DNA of 64,000 nucleotides from Roseimicrobium gellanilyticum (GTDB lineage: Bacteria > Verrucomicrobiota > Verrucomicrobiia > Verrucomicrobiales > Verrucomicrobiaceae): contig NZ_QNRR01000001.1 of NCBI RefSeq assembly GCF_003315205.1, forward strand, positions 930,001 to 994,000, read 5' to 3'. Below are positions 42,581-51,243 of this stretch, one piece after another. The translations under genes and the position numbers were made by a program. Below the pieces are notes generated by a model that saw only the letters and a program-made list of their open reading frames with translations, searched no databases and was not told the origin of the DNA. Each line of letters starts with the position of its first letter. Position 1 is the stretch's first letter.

Positions 42581-44427
42581 TCCACCGTCACGCTCTTCGC
42601 AAGGTTGCGAGGCTTGTCCACATCGCAACCTCTTGCGAGGGCCACGTAGTAGGAAAGCAATTGCAGCGGGATTGCTGTGAGGAGGGGGCTGAGAATAGAC
42701 GGGCAGCGCGGAATGTAGATCACGTCATCCGCGACCTTCTCGATGTTCGGGTGGCCTTCCGTGGCCACGGCGATGACGGGACCCTTGCGCGCCTTTACCT
42801 CCTGGATGTTGCTGATGTTTTTCTCAAACACCGCGTCGTGAGGCGCAATGAATACGCTCGGCAGCTCCGGCTTCACCAGGGCGATCACGCCGTGCTTCAG
42901 CTCCGCGCTGGGGTGACCACTGGCGTAGATGTAGCTGATTTCCTTCATCTTCAGCGCGCCCTCGAGCGCCACTGGGTAGTTGATGAGGCGGCCCATGAAG
43001 AGCATGCCCTCCACGTGCGCGTACTTCTCCGCGATTTCCTTGATGTGGGAGGCTTGCTTGAGGATTTCCGTGATCTTGTCCGGGATGGCTTCGAGCTCAT
43101 CGATCATCTCCAGACCGTCCGTGCTGCTCAGGTGGTGGATGCGACCTAGCAGGAGGCTCAGCAGGGTGAGCACGGCGACCTGTGAGGTGAAGCTCTTCGT
43201 GGCAGCCACGCCGATTTCCGGACCTGCGTGGATGTAGATGCCGCCATCGGACTCACGCGCGATGGTGCTCGCCACGTTGTTTACGATGCCCAGGCACTTG
43301 ATGCCTTTGCGCTTGGCCTCACGCAGAGCTGCGAGCGTATCGATGGTCTCACCGCTCTGGCTGATGACGAATTGCAGCGTGTCCTTCGTGGTGGGTACGT
43401 TGCGGTAGCGGAATTCACTGGCGATTTCCACTTCGGTGGGAATGCGTGCCAGCGTCTCAATGAGGTACTCGCCCACCATGCCCGCGTGGCAGGCGGTGCC
43501 GCAGGCGCTCAGGATGATGCGGTCGATCTGGCGCAGCTCCTGGGGATTCATCTGCAGACCACCCAGCACCGCCGTGGCTTCATCCCGGGAGAGACGGCCG
43601 CGAATGGCATTGCGCAGGGACTGCGGCTGCTCATAGATTTCCTTGAGCATGAAATGCGGGAAGTCGCCCTTCTCCGCCTCGTCCTCGGTGAAGTCCACCG
43701 TGCTCACCTTCACCTTGGCCGCGCCACCTTCCAGCGACTGCACATCGAAGCTGTCGCGGGTGATGGTGACGACGTCATAGTCGTTCAGGTAGATCACTTC
43801 CTTGGTGTGGGCAATGATGGCGGAGACATCGCTGGCGAGGAAGTGCTCCTCCTGCCCCAGTCCCACCACGAGCGGGCTGCCGAGACGTGCGCCCACCATG
43901 TACTCCGGGCAATCCGTGTGGATCACCGCAATGCCGTAGGTGCCTTTCACCTTGCCGAGTGCCTGCTGCACGGCGCTCACCAGTTTCTTCACTGGCGCAT
44001 CGCCATTGCCCTTGTCGTAGTAGTAGCCAATCAGGTGGGCCAGGACCTCCGTGTCGGTCTCCGAGGCGAAGGTGTGCCCGTCATTCTTGAGGAAATCCTT
44101 GAGAGATTGGTAGTTCTCAATGACGCCGTTGTGCACGAGGGCCAGCTTTCCAGACTGGTCGCAGTGCGGGTGCGCATTTTCATCCGTGGGCGCTCCGTGC
44201 GTCGCCCAGCGGGTATGGCTGATGCCCGCGAGACTCGTGGGACTCTTCTCGGCGACCAGCTGCCGCAGGTTTTCAATGCGTCCTGCACGACGCAGCACGT
44301 CCAGGCTTCCGCCATTCTGGAGTGCCATGCCCGCTGAGTCATACCCGCGATATTCCAGACGCCGCAATCCATCCAATAGGATGGGGCTGGCCTGCCGTTT
44401 TCCGATGTAGCCTACAATGCCGCACAT
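42577..44427 (-). CDS. glmS: Glutamine-fructose-6-phosphate aminotransferase (isomerising)
   Basis: The 616-residue protein starts MCGIVGYIGKRQ, with Cys2 as the N-terminal glutaminase nucleophile. The glutaminase domain covers about 1-240. Two SIS domains follow, with SACGTACHAG, SQSGETIDTL and TKSFTSQVAVL. The C-terminus KPRNLAKSVTVE is the conserved family end. It makes glucosamine-6-phosphate for peptidoglycan and lipopolysaccharide. I used the ATG at 44427 because Cys must directly follow Met; longer readings are wrong. No glmS ribozyme was recognised upstream. Confidence 0.97.
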   Translation of the reverse strand: MCGIVGYIGKRQASPILLDGLRRLEYRGYDSAGMALQNGGSLDVLRRAGRIENLRQLVAEKSPTSLAGISHTRWATHGAPTDENAHPHCDQSGKLALVHNGVIENYQSLKDFLKNDGHTFASETDTEVLAHLIGYYYDKGNGDAPVKKLVSAVQQALGKVKGTYGIAVIHTDCPEYMVGARLGSPLVVGLGQEEHFLASDVSAIIAHTKEVIYLNDYDVVTITRDSFDVQSLEGGAAKVKVSTVDFTEDEAEKGDFPHFMLKEIYEQPQSLRNAIRGRLSRDEATAVLGGLQMNPQELRQIDRIILSACGTACHAGMVGEYLIETLARIPTEVEIASEFRYRNVPTTKDTLQFVISQSGETIDTLAALREAKRKGIKCLGIVNNVASTIARESDGGIYIHAGPEIGVAATKSFTSQVAVLTLLSLLLGRIHHLSSTDGLEMIDELEAIPDKITEILKQASHIKEIAEKYAHVEGMLFMGRLINYPVALEGALKMKEISYIYASGHPSAELKHGVIALVKPELPSVFIAPHDAVFEKNISNIQEVKARKGPVIAVATEGHPNIEKVADDVIYIPRCPSILSPLLTAIPLQLLSYYVALARGCDVDKPRNLAKSVTVE

Positions 44428-44607
44428 GTGGGATTTCCAGTAATCTGTAAATCTAGGGGGGGATGCCTTCCGGGTCAAACGGGGAGGGCGGTTCCGGAGA
44501 CATTCTTCAGAGGACGAGTAGGGGGTGTTTAGTCCGCGATTGCTCCATTGATTGGATCAATTGAACCAGCGATTTTTTCAATGGCATGAATCGTGGGCGG
44601 ACATGCT

Positions 44608-45315
44608 ATGCCTGAGGCACGTATGATTGCCGCAGTAGAATCCTCCCTGTCGCGTCAGCCCGTCCATCTGGGCACTTATTTCGCCGGACTCTCCTCGGGT
44701 ACGCTTACGAGGGAGCAGTTCCTCAGTTCGCAAAAGCAGTTCTATTTCGCGGTGCGGTTCTTCTCCCGCCCGATGGCGGCGCTGATGGCCCGCCTGCCGG
44801 ACTCCGCTTCCCGGCAGTCCCTGATGCACAATCTGGCGGAAGAGCATGGCTATGAGGGGGGGCGTGGAGATTTCCGCCCCGCCATGGCACACGATCACAC
44901 TTTCCTCACGTTCCTGAAATCGCTCGGTGTGGAGACCGGTGATGTGCGGGACGAGACCGAGGGCTCTGCTGTGATGGCCTTCAACTTCGCGCTCATGGGC
45001 GTCTGTAGTTCGGGCGAGCCGGAGACGGCCTTCGCCTGCCTCGGCATCATTGAGTACACCTTTGCAGATCTTTCGGCCATCATCGGCAGCTCCGTGGTGG
45101 AGCGCGGGTGGGTGGCAAGGGAGCGGCTCGTGCATTACGCACTGCATGCGGAAATCGACAAGGAGCATGCGGCGGGATTCTTTCGCATGGTGGAGCCTGC
45201 TTGGAATGCGGGAGGAGTGAGCCGCCGCCGCGTGGAGCAGGGGCTGGTCCTGGGCCTGCATATCTTCCACCGGTTGTACGAGGATCTGGCACTTCTGCAC
45301 CGGGTCAAGGCATGA
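44608..45315 (+). CDS. Haem-oxygenase-like diiron oxidase family protein
   Basis: The 235-residue all-helical protein belongs to the TenA/PqqC-like iron-containing redox enzyme family. Candidate diiron ligands are E78, E79 and H80 (LAEEHGYEGG), E149 (IIEYTF), and H180, D184 and H187 (HAEIDKEH), the pattern of haem-oxygenase-like diiron oxidases such as UndA and BesC. The first gene of a run of plus-strand genes, its stop overlaps the desaturase start by 4 bp. An in-frame GTG at 44593 is an alternative start. Such enzymes perform fatty acid decarboxylation, N-oxygenation or C-C cleavage; the substrate here is unknown. Confidence 0.8.
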   Translation: MPEARMIAAVESSLSRQPVHLGTYFAGLSSGTLTREQFLSSQKQFYFAVRFFSRPMAALMARLPDSASRQSLMHNLAEEHGYEGGRGDFRPAMAHDHTFLTFLKSLGVETGDVRDETEGSAVMAFNFALMGVCSSGEPETAFACLGIIEYTFADLSAIIGSSVVERGWVARERLVHYALHAEIDKEHAAGFFRMVEPAWNAGGVSRRRVEQGLVLGLHIFHRLYEDLALLHRVKA

Positions 45316-46253
45316 GTGCTGCGGGATTCAAGCCGAAGCTGGAGCCCAGCCTCCTTCGCGCCCTGCATGTGGCGGAGGCGGGGGCGCATGGCATCCGTAT
45401 CGCGTCCTTTGTGCTGCTGTATCTGCTCGGAGCGGCCTTGGCGATCTTTGTCGCGCGGGAATGGCACTGGATGGCGGCTTTGCCCTTCTGCTTGCTGGCA
45501 GGTGCTTCGCTGCATGGCATCAGCCTCTTCACCCATGAGGCGGTGCATGGCACGCTGAGCCGGAATGCCTTTTGGAATGGTGTGCTCGGAGCGCTGTGTG
45601 CCATGCCGGTGCTGCAGAACTTTTCCGCTTATCGAGTGCTCCATTTGCGCCATCACAAGCACTTGGGAAACGAAGGCGATCCCGACCACTATGAAAACTA
45701 CACGCGCTGGACATGGATGGTCTTTTGCATGAACTGGCTGCGACTGCTCGTGGGTTACCCGGTCTACATCGCTGCGATTCCCATCCTCGGCCTCAGGCAG
45801 GGGACATGGAGGGATCGTGGTCTCATCCTGCTGGAGCTTGCTGCGCTCGGTGCACTCGTGGCTGTGGTGCGGTCGCTGGCTGTCCCCGGCGCATGGTTGT
45901 GGTATGGATGGGTCGTGCCGATGCTTTTCATCAATACCATGGTCAACATTCGCGGCATGAGCCAGCACACCCTGTTGGAAGAGGCGGATGATGAAGTGCG
46001 TGGCACCCGCACGATTCTGACCCGCCCGCTCGTGCGCTACTTCATGTGCAATGAGAACTACCACCTCGAGCATCATCTGTTTCCCGGGGTGCCGTGGCAT
46101 CATCTCCCGAAGGTGCATGAAGCACTGGAGCCGGAATTGAGAAGGCAGGGTGCTCCCTACATCCCTTCGTATGCTTCGTTCGTGCATGAGTTTGTGCAAG
46201 GCAGCTTGAAGTGGAGCCCGTGGGGCTGGAAGCGGGAGCACAAGGAGTTGTGA
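45312..46253 (+). CDS. Membrane fatty acid desaturase/hydroxylase family protein
   Basis: The 313-residue membrane protein has all three histidine clusters: HEAVHGT near residue 76, HLRHHKHLG near 114, and NYHLEHHLF near 246, plus paired hydrophobic segments. It overlaps the diiron-oxidase stop by 4 bp. It differs clearly from the desaturase at 5454 in length and flanking sequence. In this cluster it most likely modifies an acyl chain of the lipid the neighbouring phosphatase and transferase work on. Confidence 0.86.
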   Translation: MSAAGFKPKLEPSLLRALHVAEAGAHGIRIASFVLLYLLGAALAIFVAREWHWMAALPFCLLAGASLHGISLFTHEAVHGTLSRNAFWNGVLGALCAMPVLQNFSAYRVLHLRHHKHLGNEGDPDHYENYTRWTWMVFCMNWLRLLVGYPVYIAAIPILGLRQGTWRDRGLILLELAALGALVAVVRSLAVPGAWLWYGWVVPMLFINTMVNIRGMSQHTLLEEADDEVRGTRTILTRPLVRYFMCNENYHLEHHLFPGVPWHHLPKVHEALEPELRRQGAPYIPSYASFVHEFVQGSLKWSPWGWKREHKEL

Positions 46254-47101
46254 GCCGCTTGCCCTTCACATCGAGAATGCAGGTGCATGAGGCGCTGTTT
46301 CTTGCGCTGGGGTTGATTCTCCTCCTGGCGTTGACGGTGCATTGCGGGGTGGCACGCGACTCCACTCTCGTAGCGGCCGCAGCCACGGCAGGATACGCGA
46401 GCGTGTTGTTCCTTTCGCAGAAGGGAAGCCGCACCCGCTTGCTGGCCTGCGCGATGGTCACATGGCTCCTGTATGTGGGAAGCTCGGATATCATTGAGGC
46501 ATTGCAGTTACCGGTGCACAGCGCGCAGATCCTCGCGTGGGACACATGGCTTCTGGGGGGCACGCCTTCCGTGTCCTGGCAGGGCGCCTTGTCGCCGTGG
46601 ATGGTGGGTGTTCTAAGCGCCGCCTACCTGAGCTATCAGGTGTATGTCCATTGGGCGTTTCTCTCCGCATGGCGTCTTTCCACCGCAGAGCGCATGGAGT
46701 TCACGCGGTGTGTCTTCACCACGTTTGTTGTGGGCTTCAGCGGCTACTTCCTGTTTCCTGCCGCGACACCCGCTGCGGCATTTCCTGAGCTCTTCGCCGC
46801 GCCGCTGGGGGGCGGTGCTGTCACAGCCTTCAATGAAATGCTGAACGGCAGTATCGCAGCTCGCTATGATGCCTTTCCCAGCATGCATGTACTGGCGACC
46901 GCTACCCTGCTGGCCTGGGATTTTCGATTCTATCGCGCGCGATTCTGGGTGATGCTGCTGCCGGCGCTGCTCATGGCCGTGGGCACGCTCTACCTGCGCC
47001 TGCACTACTTCGCGGATCTGCTGGCCAGTGGCATGCTTTTTGTGGTGCTGCAGTGGTGCTTCCGTCTGAAGGCGGCCAGCCAGACCCGCTCCCGCGCATG
47101 A
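46250..47101 (+). CDS. PAP2-superfamily membrane phosphatase
   Basis: The 283-residue protein has six or seven hydrophobic segments. It carries the C-terminal PAP2 signature elements SMHV (in AFPSMHVLAT) and LRLHYFADLLAS, in which the two histidines match catalytic motifs C2 and C3. It resembles inositolphosphorylceramide-synthase-like (PAP2_3) members. I chose a GTG at 46250 because it overlaps the desaturase stop in the same coupled manner as the neighbours; the ATG at 46277 is the alternative. It could dephosphorylate phosphatidate to diacylglycerol, the substrate class of the next gene product. Confidence 0.78.
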   Translation: MSRLPFTSRMQVHEALFLALGLILLLALTVHCGVARDSTLVAAAATAGYASVLFLSQKGSRTRLLACAMVTWLLYVGSSDIIEALQLPVHSAQILAWDTWLLGGTPSVSWQGALSPWMVGVLSAAYLSYQVYVHWAFLSAWRLSTAERMEFTRCVFTTFVVGFSGYFLFPAATPAAAFPELFAAPLGGGAVTAFNEMLNGSIAARYDAFPSMHVLATATLLAWDFRFYRARFWVMLLPALLMAVGTLYLRLHYFADLLASGMLFVVLQWCFRLKAASQTRSRA

Positions 47102-48201
47102 AGCCACTCCCGTCACCTGACTCCTGGGCTGTTGAAGCGGCCAAACTACCCCTGGCCTTTGCCCAGGTGCGCGAAGATCCACGGCTGGATTTGGAGCTCG
47201 CGTCAATTCTTCCCTATGAGGGCTCCGTGGTGATGGTGGCCTCCGGTGGCGATACCGCCGTGTGCCTGAGTTGGGTGCCGCTGAAACGGCTGCTGCTGGT
47301 GGACATGAATCCTGCGCAGCTCGAGCTCTCGCGACTCAAATGGCACTTGGCGCAGGAGTGCTCGTCGGATGAAGTGATGCGTTTGCTGGGACACCTGCCC
47401 ATGTCCTCCGGGACTCGCCAGAAGGAACTTGGTGAATGGCTCGTCAGGCTGGAGATGAAGCAGGATGTGTTTGGTCCTCCGGACATCGTGGCACAGGTGG
47501 GACCAGACCACGCGGGACGTTATGAGTTCACCTTTGCCCGTCTGCGTGAGGCCATGAATGGGCAGGGTGAGGACTTGATGCGTATTCTTCAATCTCGGAA
47601 TGGTTCCCAAGTTCTCGAGTCGCTCGAACCGGGAACCGCGGTGGGAGATGCCTTGGATGGGAACCTTGCCTCCGTGATGTCATTGCAGAACCTGGTGTGC
47701 CTGTTTGGTGTCGAGGCCACGCAGAATCCCCATCAGCCTTTTCACCGCCATTTTGGAGGACGGATCCGTCATGCCGTTGCGCAGCTTCCTGCCAATGCCA
47801 ATCCCTTCCTCTGGCAGATGCTGGTCGGGCGATTTCCACATGAGGTATCCTATGATTGGATACAGAACTGCCACGGCCATCCCACCGCGCGAACCGAGCC
47901 TGAGTACATGCGCGGACGCATGAACGAGGTTCTGGAATCGCTGGAGGCGGAAAGCGTGGATCTGGTCCATCTCTCGAATATCCTCGACTGGCTTCCCGAA
48001 GAAGAGGCTGCGGCCACGTTGAACGCAGCACGGCGTGTTTTGAAGCGGGGCGGACGTATGATCATCCGACAGCTCAATTCCTCACTGGATATTCCAGCTC
48101 TCGATAGCGGCCTGGTCTGGGATGTTGAGCTCGGAGCGGCGCTGCAGAAGCGTGACCGCAGCTTCTTCTACCCGCACATTCATGTGGGTGTGTGGCCATA
48201 G
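47098..48201 (+). CDS. BtaA-like DUF3419 S-adenosylmethionine 3-amino-3-carboxypropyl transferase
   Basis: The 367-residue protein shows the BtaA/DUF3419 pattern: FAQVREDPRLD (21-31), VASGGDTAVCL (47-57) and LLVDMNPAQLELSRLKW (66-82), which form the SAM-binding fold. Late in the protein is LSNILDWLPEEEAAATL. BtaA moves the aminocarboxypropyl group of SAM to diacylglycerol, giving diacylglyceryl-homoserine, the precursor of phosphorus-free betaine lipids. No BtaB-type N-methyltransferase is nearby. The start overlaps the PAP2 stop by 4 bp. Whether diacylglycerol is the acceptor here is uncertain. Confidence 0.83.
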   Translation: MKPLPSPDSWAVEAAKLPLAFAQVREDPRLDLELASILPYEGSVVMVASGGDTAVCLSWVPLKRLLLVDMNPAQLELSRLKWHLAQECSSDEVMRLLGHLPMSSGTRQKELGEWLVRLEMKQDVFGPPDIVAQVGPDHAGRYEFTFARLREAMNGQGEDLMRILQSRNGSQVLESLEPGTAVGDALDGNLASVMSLQNLVCLFGVEATQNPHQPFHRHFGGRIRHAVAQLPANANPFLWQMLVGRFPHEVSYDWIQNCHGHPTARTEPEYMRGRMNEVLESLEAESVDLVHLSNILDWLPEEEAAATLNAARRVLKRGGRMIIRQLNSSLDIPALDSGLVWDVELGAALQKRDRSFFYPHIHVGVWP

Positions 48202-48230
48202 GTTGAGTCTTGCATTGTCGGCATGGAACC

Positions 48231-49193
48231 ATGAAGCTTCATCGGTTGGAAACCTCACCGCCTGAATGGCTGGGCAGTGCGCTGGAGAAGTTTGAGTGTC
48301 AATTCAGCTATCCACTTGGAGAGGGCGCGTCTTTTCGCGTGACGCATGGCAGGCAGTACATGGCGTTCTTTCAGGCCATGGGTGAAGCGGTTGTTTTCGT
48401 CGCTGAGAGGAATGCCGAAGTGTTGGGCACGGTGGCGGTCATTCGCAGGACACTGCGGTACCCGGATGGGCACGAAGCGACAGCGTACTATGTGTGTGAT
48501 TTGAAAGTGTCACGCGCCCGTGCGGGCGGTCTCGTGCTTCCATGGCTGATGCATGCCGTGCGTGACCATGTGATCCAGTCCGGCCTCGCTCCCGTATACG
48601 GCGTGGTCATGAACGGCACATCGAGGAGTCCGAGGCAATACACCGGACGTGTGGCCATCCCTTTGTTCGAACCCCTGGCGCAAATCGCCGTGCTGAGAAT
48701 CCCGGTAGAGCCACCCGGAGGCGGTGCATTGGAGTTTGAACGAACGACACTCGACCACATCACAGCAGTGCGGTCGAGTTTGCACCGAGCCGCATGGAGT
48801 ACGCCACTGGGCTCTTGTACGCTGCGATCAGAGATGCCGCCCGTTCCTGTGGCCATGTCTCAAGGCAGGGCATGTGGAGTGGTGGAAGACACACGACTGG
48901 GCAAGCAACTAATCCTGATCGGTGGCGGTGAGATGAAGTCCGCGCATTTCTCCAGCTTCGGATTCGTGGACGCCATTTCAGGATTGGCCCTGATTCAGGC
49001 GGCTCGTGCGGTCGCCTCGCAACAGGGCTTCCCCGCGTTGTTTCTCTCGGTTCCCAAGATCGAATGCTACGACGGGCTCATCCAGACTCTGGTGGGAGAG
49101 TGCGGTGCATTGGAAGCTTCTGCGACGGTGTTCGGCGCCGGATTCTCCAAAGACGCGGGTGGGGAGTGGTGGATCAACACCTCGGAAATCTGA
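48231..49193 (+). CDS. GNAT-like protein of the diiron/DUF3419 cluster
   Basis: The 320-residue protein has an N-terminal GNAT-like half (AVVFVAERNAEVLGTVAVIRR, YYVCDLKVSRARAGGLVLPWL). That suggests an acyl- or aminoacyl-CoA or ACP dependent transferase. A second, weaker region of similar fold covers about 190-320 (LILIGGGEMKSAHFSSFG). The acetyl-CoA loop is degenerate (R-A-R-A-G-G). It follows the DUF3419 gene by 29 bp. An N-acylation of the homoserine amine made upstream would be attractive but is speculative. Confidence 0.65.
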   Translation: MKLHRLETSPPEWLGSALEKFECQFSYPLGEGASFRVTHGRQYMAFFQAMGEAVVFVAERNAEVLGTVAVIRRTLRYPDGHEATAYYVCDLKVSRARAGGLVLPWLMHAVRDHVIQSGLAPVYGVVMNGTSRSPRQYTGRVAIPLFEPLAQIAVLRIPVEPPGGGALEFERTTLDHITAVRSSLHRAAWSTPLGSCTLRSEMPPVPVAMSQGRACGVVEDTRLGKQLILIGGGEMKSAHFSSFGFVDAISGLALIQAARAVASQQGFPALFLSVPKIECYDGLIQTLVGECGALEASATVFGAGFSKDAGGEWWINTSEI

Positions 49194-49261
49194 TGCATGA
49201 AAAATGCCACATCTCTGGCAAGCCGTGAATCGAATGACAGTGTAAGAACCATTCGCTATTC

Positions 49262-49465
49262 ATGAGCACTACCGAAGAGATCCAGGGGAATACAGCCACC
49301 AGTTTGTGCGAGCTGTGCGGCAAGCCCGGAGCCACACCTCTTGGCGGGCGTCTGATTTGCAGCGCGTGTTATGAAGTCAGCGGCTCCTGCTGCGCGGAGT
49401 TCCTGGAGGTGGATGAAGATGCGGAACGCATCAAACGCATTGCTCGCGAAGTGGCGGGCAGCTGA
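49262..49465 (+). CDS. Small zinc-ribbon protein
   Basis: The 67-residue protein has CELCGK near residue 16 and CSACYEVSGSCCAEF about 17 residues later, giving a four-cysteine ribbon plus an added CC pair. The acidic C-terminal helix runs VDEDAERIKRIAREV. It lies 68 bp after the GNAT-like gene, ending the plus-strand cluster. Zinc binding is clear from the pattern; the partner is unknown. Confidence 0.72.
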   Translation: MSTTEEIQGNTATSLCELCGKPGATPLGGRLICSACYEVSGSCCAEFLEVDEDAERIKRIAREVAGS

Positions 49466-49504
49466 TGCTGGGTGCCCGGCGGTGGGGTAGCTACGTGCAC
49501 CAGA

Positions 49505-50209
49505 TTAGGAAACGACGGCGAGCTTGCTTCGCCTCCCTTCCTTCCAGTGCGTGAACGGTGGAAAGAGCGCGCAGATATGCACCTCTTCATCTGCATCCAC
49601 GACGGAGCCCGGAGACAGCAGGGCATAGCCACCTATGCGACAGCGATCTCCTATCTCGATGGGTGCGACGTGGAGCACGGTCTGACCTTCCGCATTGTTG
49701 CTGACCACGTGGGCAATCAACCGTGCTCCGGCTCCGAGAACCACATCATCTCCAATCCGCAGCAGAGTGCGATCCAGCACACGCACGCCGGGCGCCCAGT
49801 AGGTGAGGCGGCCAATTTTGGATCCCCACAGCCTGAGCCAGAGAGAATACAGACCCGGGACCATCCGCAGAAGTTCCTCCAGCAATGGCAGCCGTGAAAA
49901 GATCACCTGTGGCTGGGAACTGGCCCACCAAATCAAGAAAGCACGGGACCCGGGTGCGTGAGTGCCATGGATGAGCGGGACCGCCAGCAGCACGACTCTC
50001 AAGAGAACCGGAGGTGCAAGATAGAGACACGCCACCGCGCCCAGCCATGAAATCGCAAATCCAATCCAGAGAGTCAGTGCCGCATGCGCCAGCGGCACGA
50101 GATTCAGCAGGAGCATCACCGCACGAATGCTCGCTGGCCACGGGGATGGCGGGCGAGAGACGCTGGCGTGATTGGACTGTTCCACGAGGTCAATCCGTAA
50201 AGAAATCAT
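49505..50209 (-). CDS. Membrane-anchored left-handed beta-helix acyltransferase
   Basis: The 234-residue protein has two or three hydrophobic segments (about 27-85; LLLNLVPLAHAALTLWIGFA, VLLRVVLLAVPLIHG). Hexapeptide-repeat sequence follows (VRVLDRTLLRIGDDVVLGAGARLIAHV, IEIGDRCRIGGYALLSPGSVV), typical of acyl- or acetyltransferases of the LbetaH fold. It overlaps the AurF-like gene by 20 bp on the same strand and ends convergent to the zinc-ribbon gene. It probably acylates or acetylates a membrane-borne product of the cluster; the donor is unknown. Confidence 0.78.
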   Translation of the reverse strand: MISLRIDLVEQSNHASVSRPPSPWPASIRAVMLLLNLVPLAHAALTLWIGFAISWLGAVACLYLAPPVLLRVVLLAVPLIHGTHAPGSRAFLIWWASSQPQVIFSRLPLLEELLRMVPGLYSLWLRLWGSKIGRLTYWAPGVRVLDRTLLRIGDDVVLGAGARLIAHVVSNNAEGQTVLHVAPIEIGDRCRIGGYALLSPGSVVDADEEVHICALFPPFTHWKEGRRSKLAVVS

Positions 50210-51092
50210 CGAGGGCTGCAAGCTCTGGCCAGCGGGCGATAAGCTGCCGTGTCCTGGGGAAGCCGGTCTTGGGATAGAGCGTGCGCAGGTAGGCGTCGTC
50301 GGACTCAAGGGCGCGCATGGCGTCGTGGAACTCTCGCTTGCGCGGCGTCAGCTCCGGGAATTCACGCAGCCACGTATCCACCACCCGCAGACCCGAGCGT
50401 TTGGGCAGCAGGAAGAACTCGCGCATCAGCCACACCAGCGCACGCACATTCACCCGGCGCAGCCAGAGGGGCGCGCCAGGCCAGAGCCATTCGAGGAAGA
50501 GCACGTCGCGACGGATATGTGCTGGTTCATCCTCGAGATGCTGGCGATGCACTGCCTGAAACCGTGGGTCCAACGCCCGGCCGCAGGAGACAAAGGCACG
50601 GCCAAAATACAGGGCGCGCTCTTCGAAGATCAATTGCAGCCAGAGCATGGCAGGGAAGAAGCGCACACTGCTCCCAGGCAGCCTCATGAGCCGGTGTGTG
50701 AGACTGCCCATATCCAGCAGACGGAAGTCCCCATGCGCATACTGCTCGGGCGCGATGTCACGCAAGAGTCCGCGGAACCACGAGGAATGCGCATCCTCCT
50801 CCTGAAGGAAGTGTTCGGCTTCGCGGCTCAGTTGCGGAGTGGGGGAGTTCCGGATGAGCCACTCCAGTGTGGGGCGCGCCATCACTTGCTCGAAGAAGAT
50901 GATTTGCTCGAGGAAGTAGAGGCCATGCACGCGGTTGTAGCCCAGGCGCTGCGGCTCCGTGAGGGTGTGATACACGGGTGTAAACGCCAGCGGGGTCAGC
51001 GACTCGGGTGCGAAGAGCATGCCGTCCCTGGCGGAGCCAGCGATTGGTTCACCTGCACTCGGCGAAGGTTTCAGTCTGCGGGCATCGGACAT
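50190..51092 (-). CDS. AurF-like diiron N-oxygenase family protein
   Basis: The 300-residue helical protein has a full set of AurF-type diiron ligands: E68 (FFEQ), E99 and H102 (EEDAH, the ExxH motif), E157 (FEERALYFG), and H185, E189 and H192 (HLEDEPAH). The H-x3-E-x2-H spacing is the same as in AurF, the p-aminobenzoate N-oxygenase. No signal peptide is present. Family members oxidise amines to hydroxylamine, nitroso or nitro groups. Together with a haem-oxygenase-like diiron enzyme 5 kb away it suggests oxidative tailoring of an amine-bearing lipid or metabolite. Confidence 0.83.
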   Translation of the reverse strand: MSDARRLKPSPSAGEPIAGSARDGMLFAPESLTPLAFTPVYHTLTEPQRLGYNRVHGLYFLEQIIFFEQVMARPTLEWLIRNSPTPQLSREAEHFLQEEDAHSSWFRGLLRDIAPEQYAHGDFRLLDMGSLTHRLMRLPGSSVRFFPAMLWLQLIFEERALYFGRAFVSCGRALDPRFQAVHRQHLEDEPAHIRRDVLFLEWLWPGAPLWLRRVNVRALVWLMREFFLLPKRSGLRVVDTWLREFPELTPRKREFHDAMRALESDDAYLRTLYPKTGFPRTRQLIARWPELAALDDFFTD

Positions 51093-51138
51093 GAGGTGTA
51101 TGCGATAGAGGAAACCTGGAGCGAACCGGAGTCAGTCC

Positions 51139-51243
51139 ATGGATGGCACAAGCTCGATGATGCAGGATATTGAAAAACAAATTCAGCCCATTGAGCAACT
51201 CAATATCGACAGGCTGGCGCTCTTGGCGGCAGGATGGGACTGA
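51139..51243 (+). CDS. Possible 34-residue leader or small protein before the PP2C gene
   Basis: The frame begins MDGTSSMMQDIEKQIQPIEQ and ends LALLAAGWD with a TGA whose last base is the first base of the phosphatase ATG (TGATG at 51241-51245). The sequence is an amphipathic helix with good codon use. It may be a real short protein translationally coupled to the phosphatase or a regulatory leader. No clear ribosome site precedes the first ATG, and an internal ATG at 51157 is another start. Confidence 0.4.
   Translation: MDGTSSMMQDIEKQIQPIEQLNIDRLALLAAGWD

Noticed and set aside
44428-44607. glmS ribozyme upstream of glmS
   Set aside because: No matching conserved core was seen, and the class is mostly restricted to Firmicutes.
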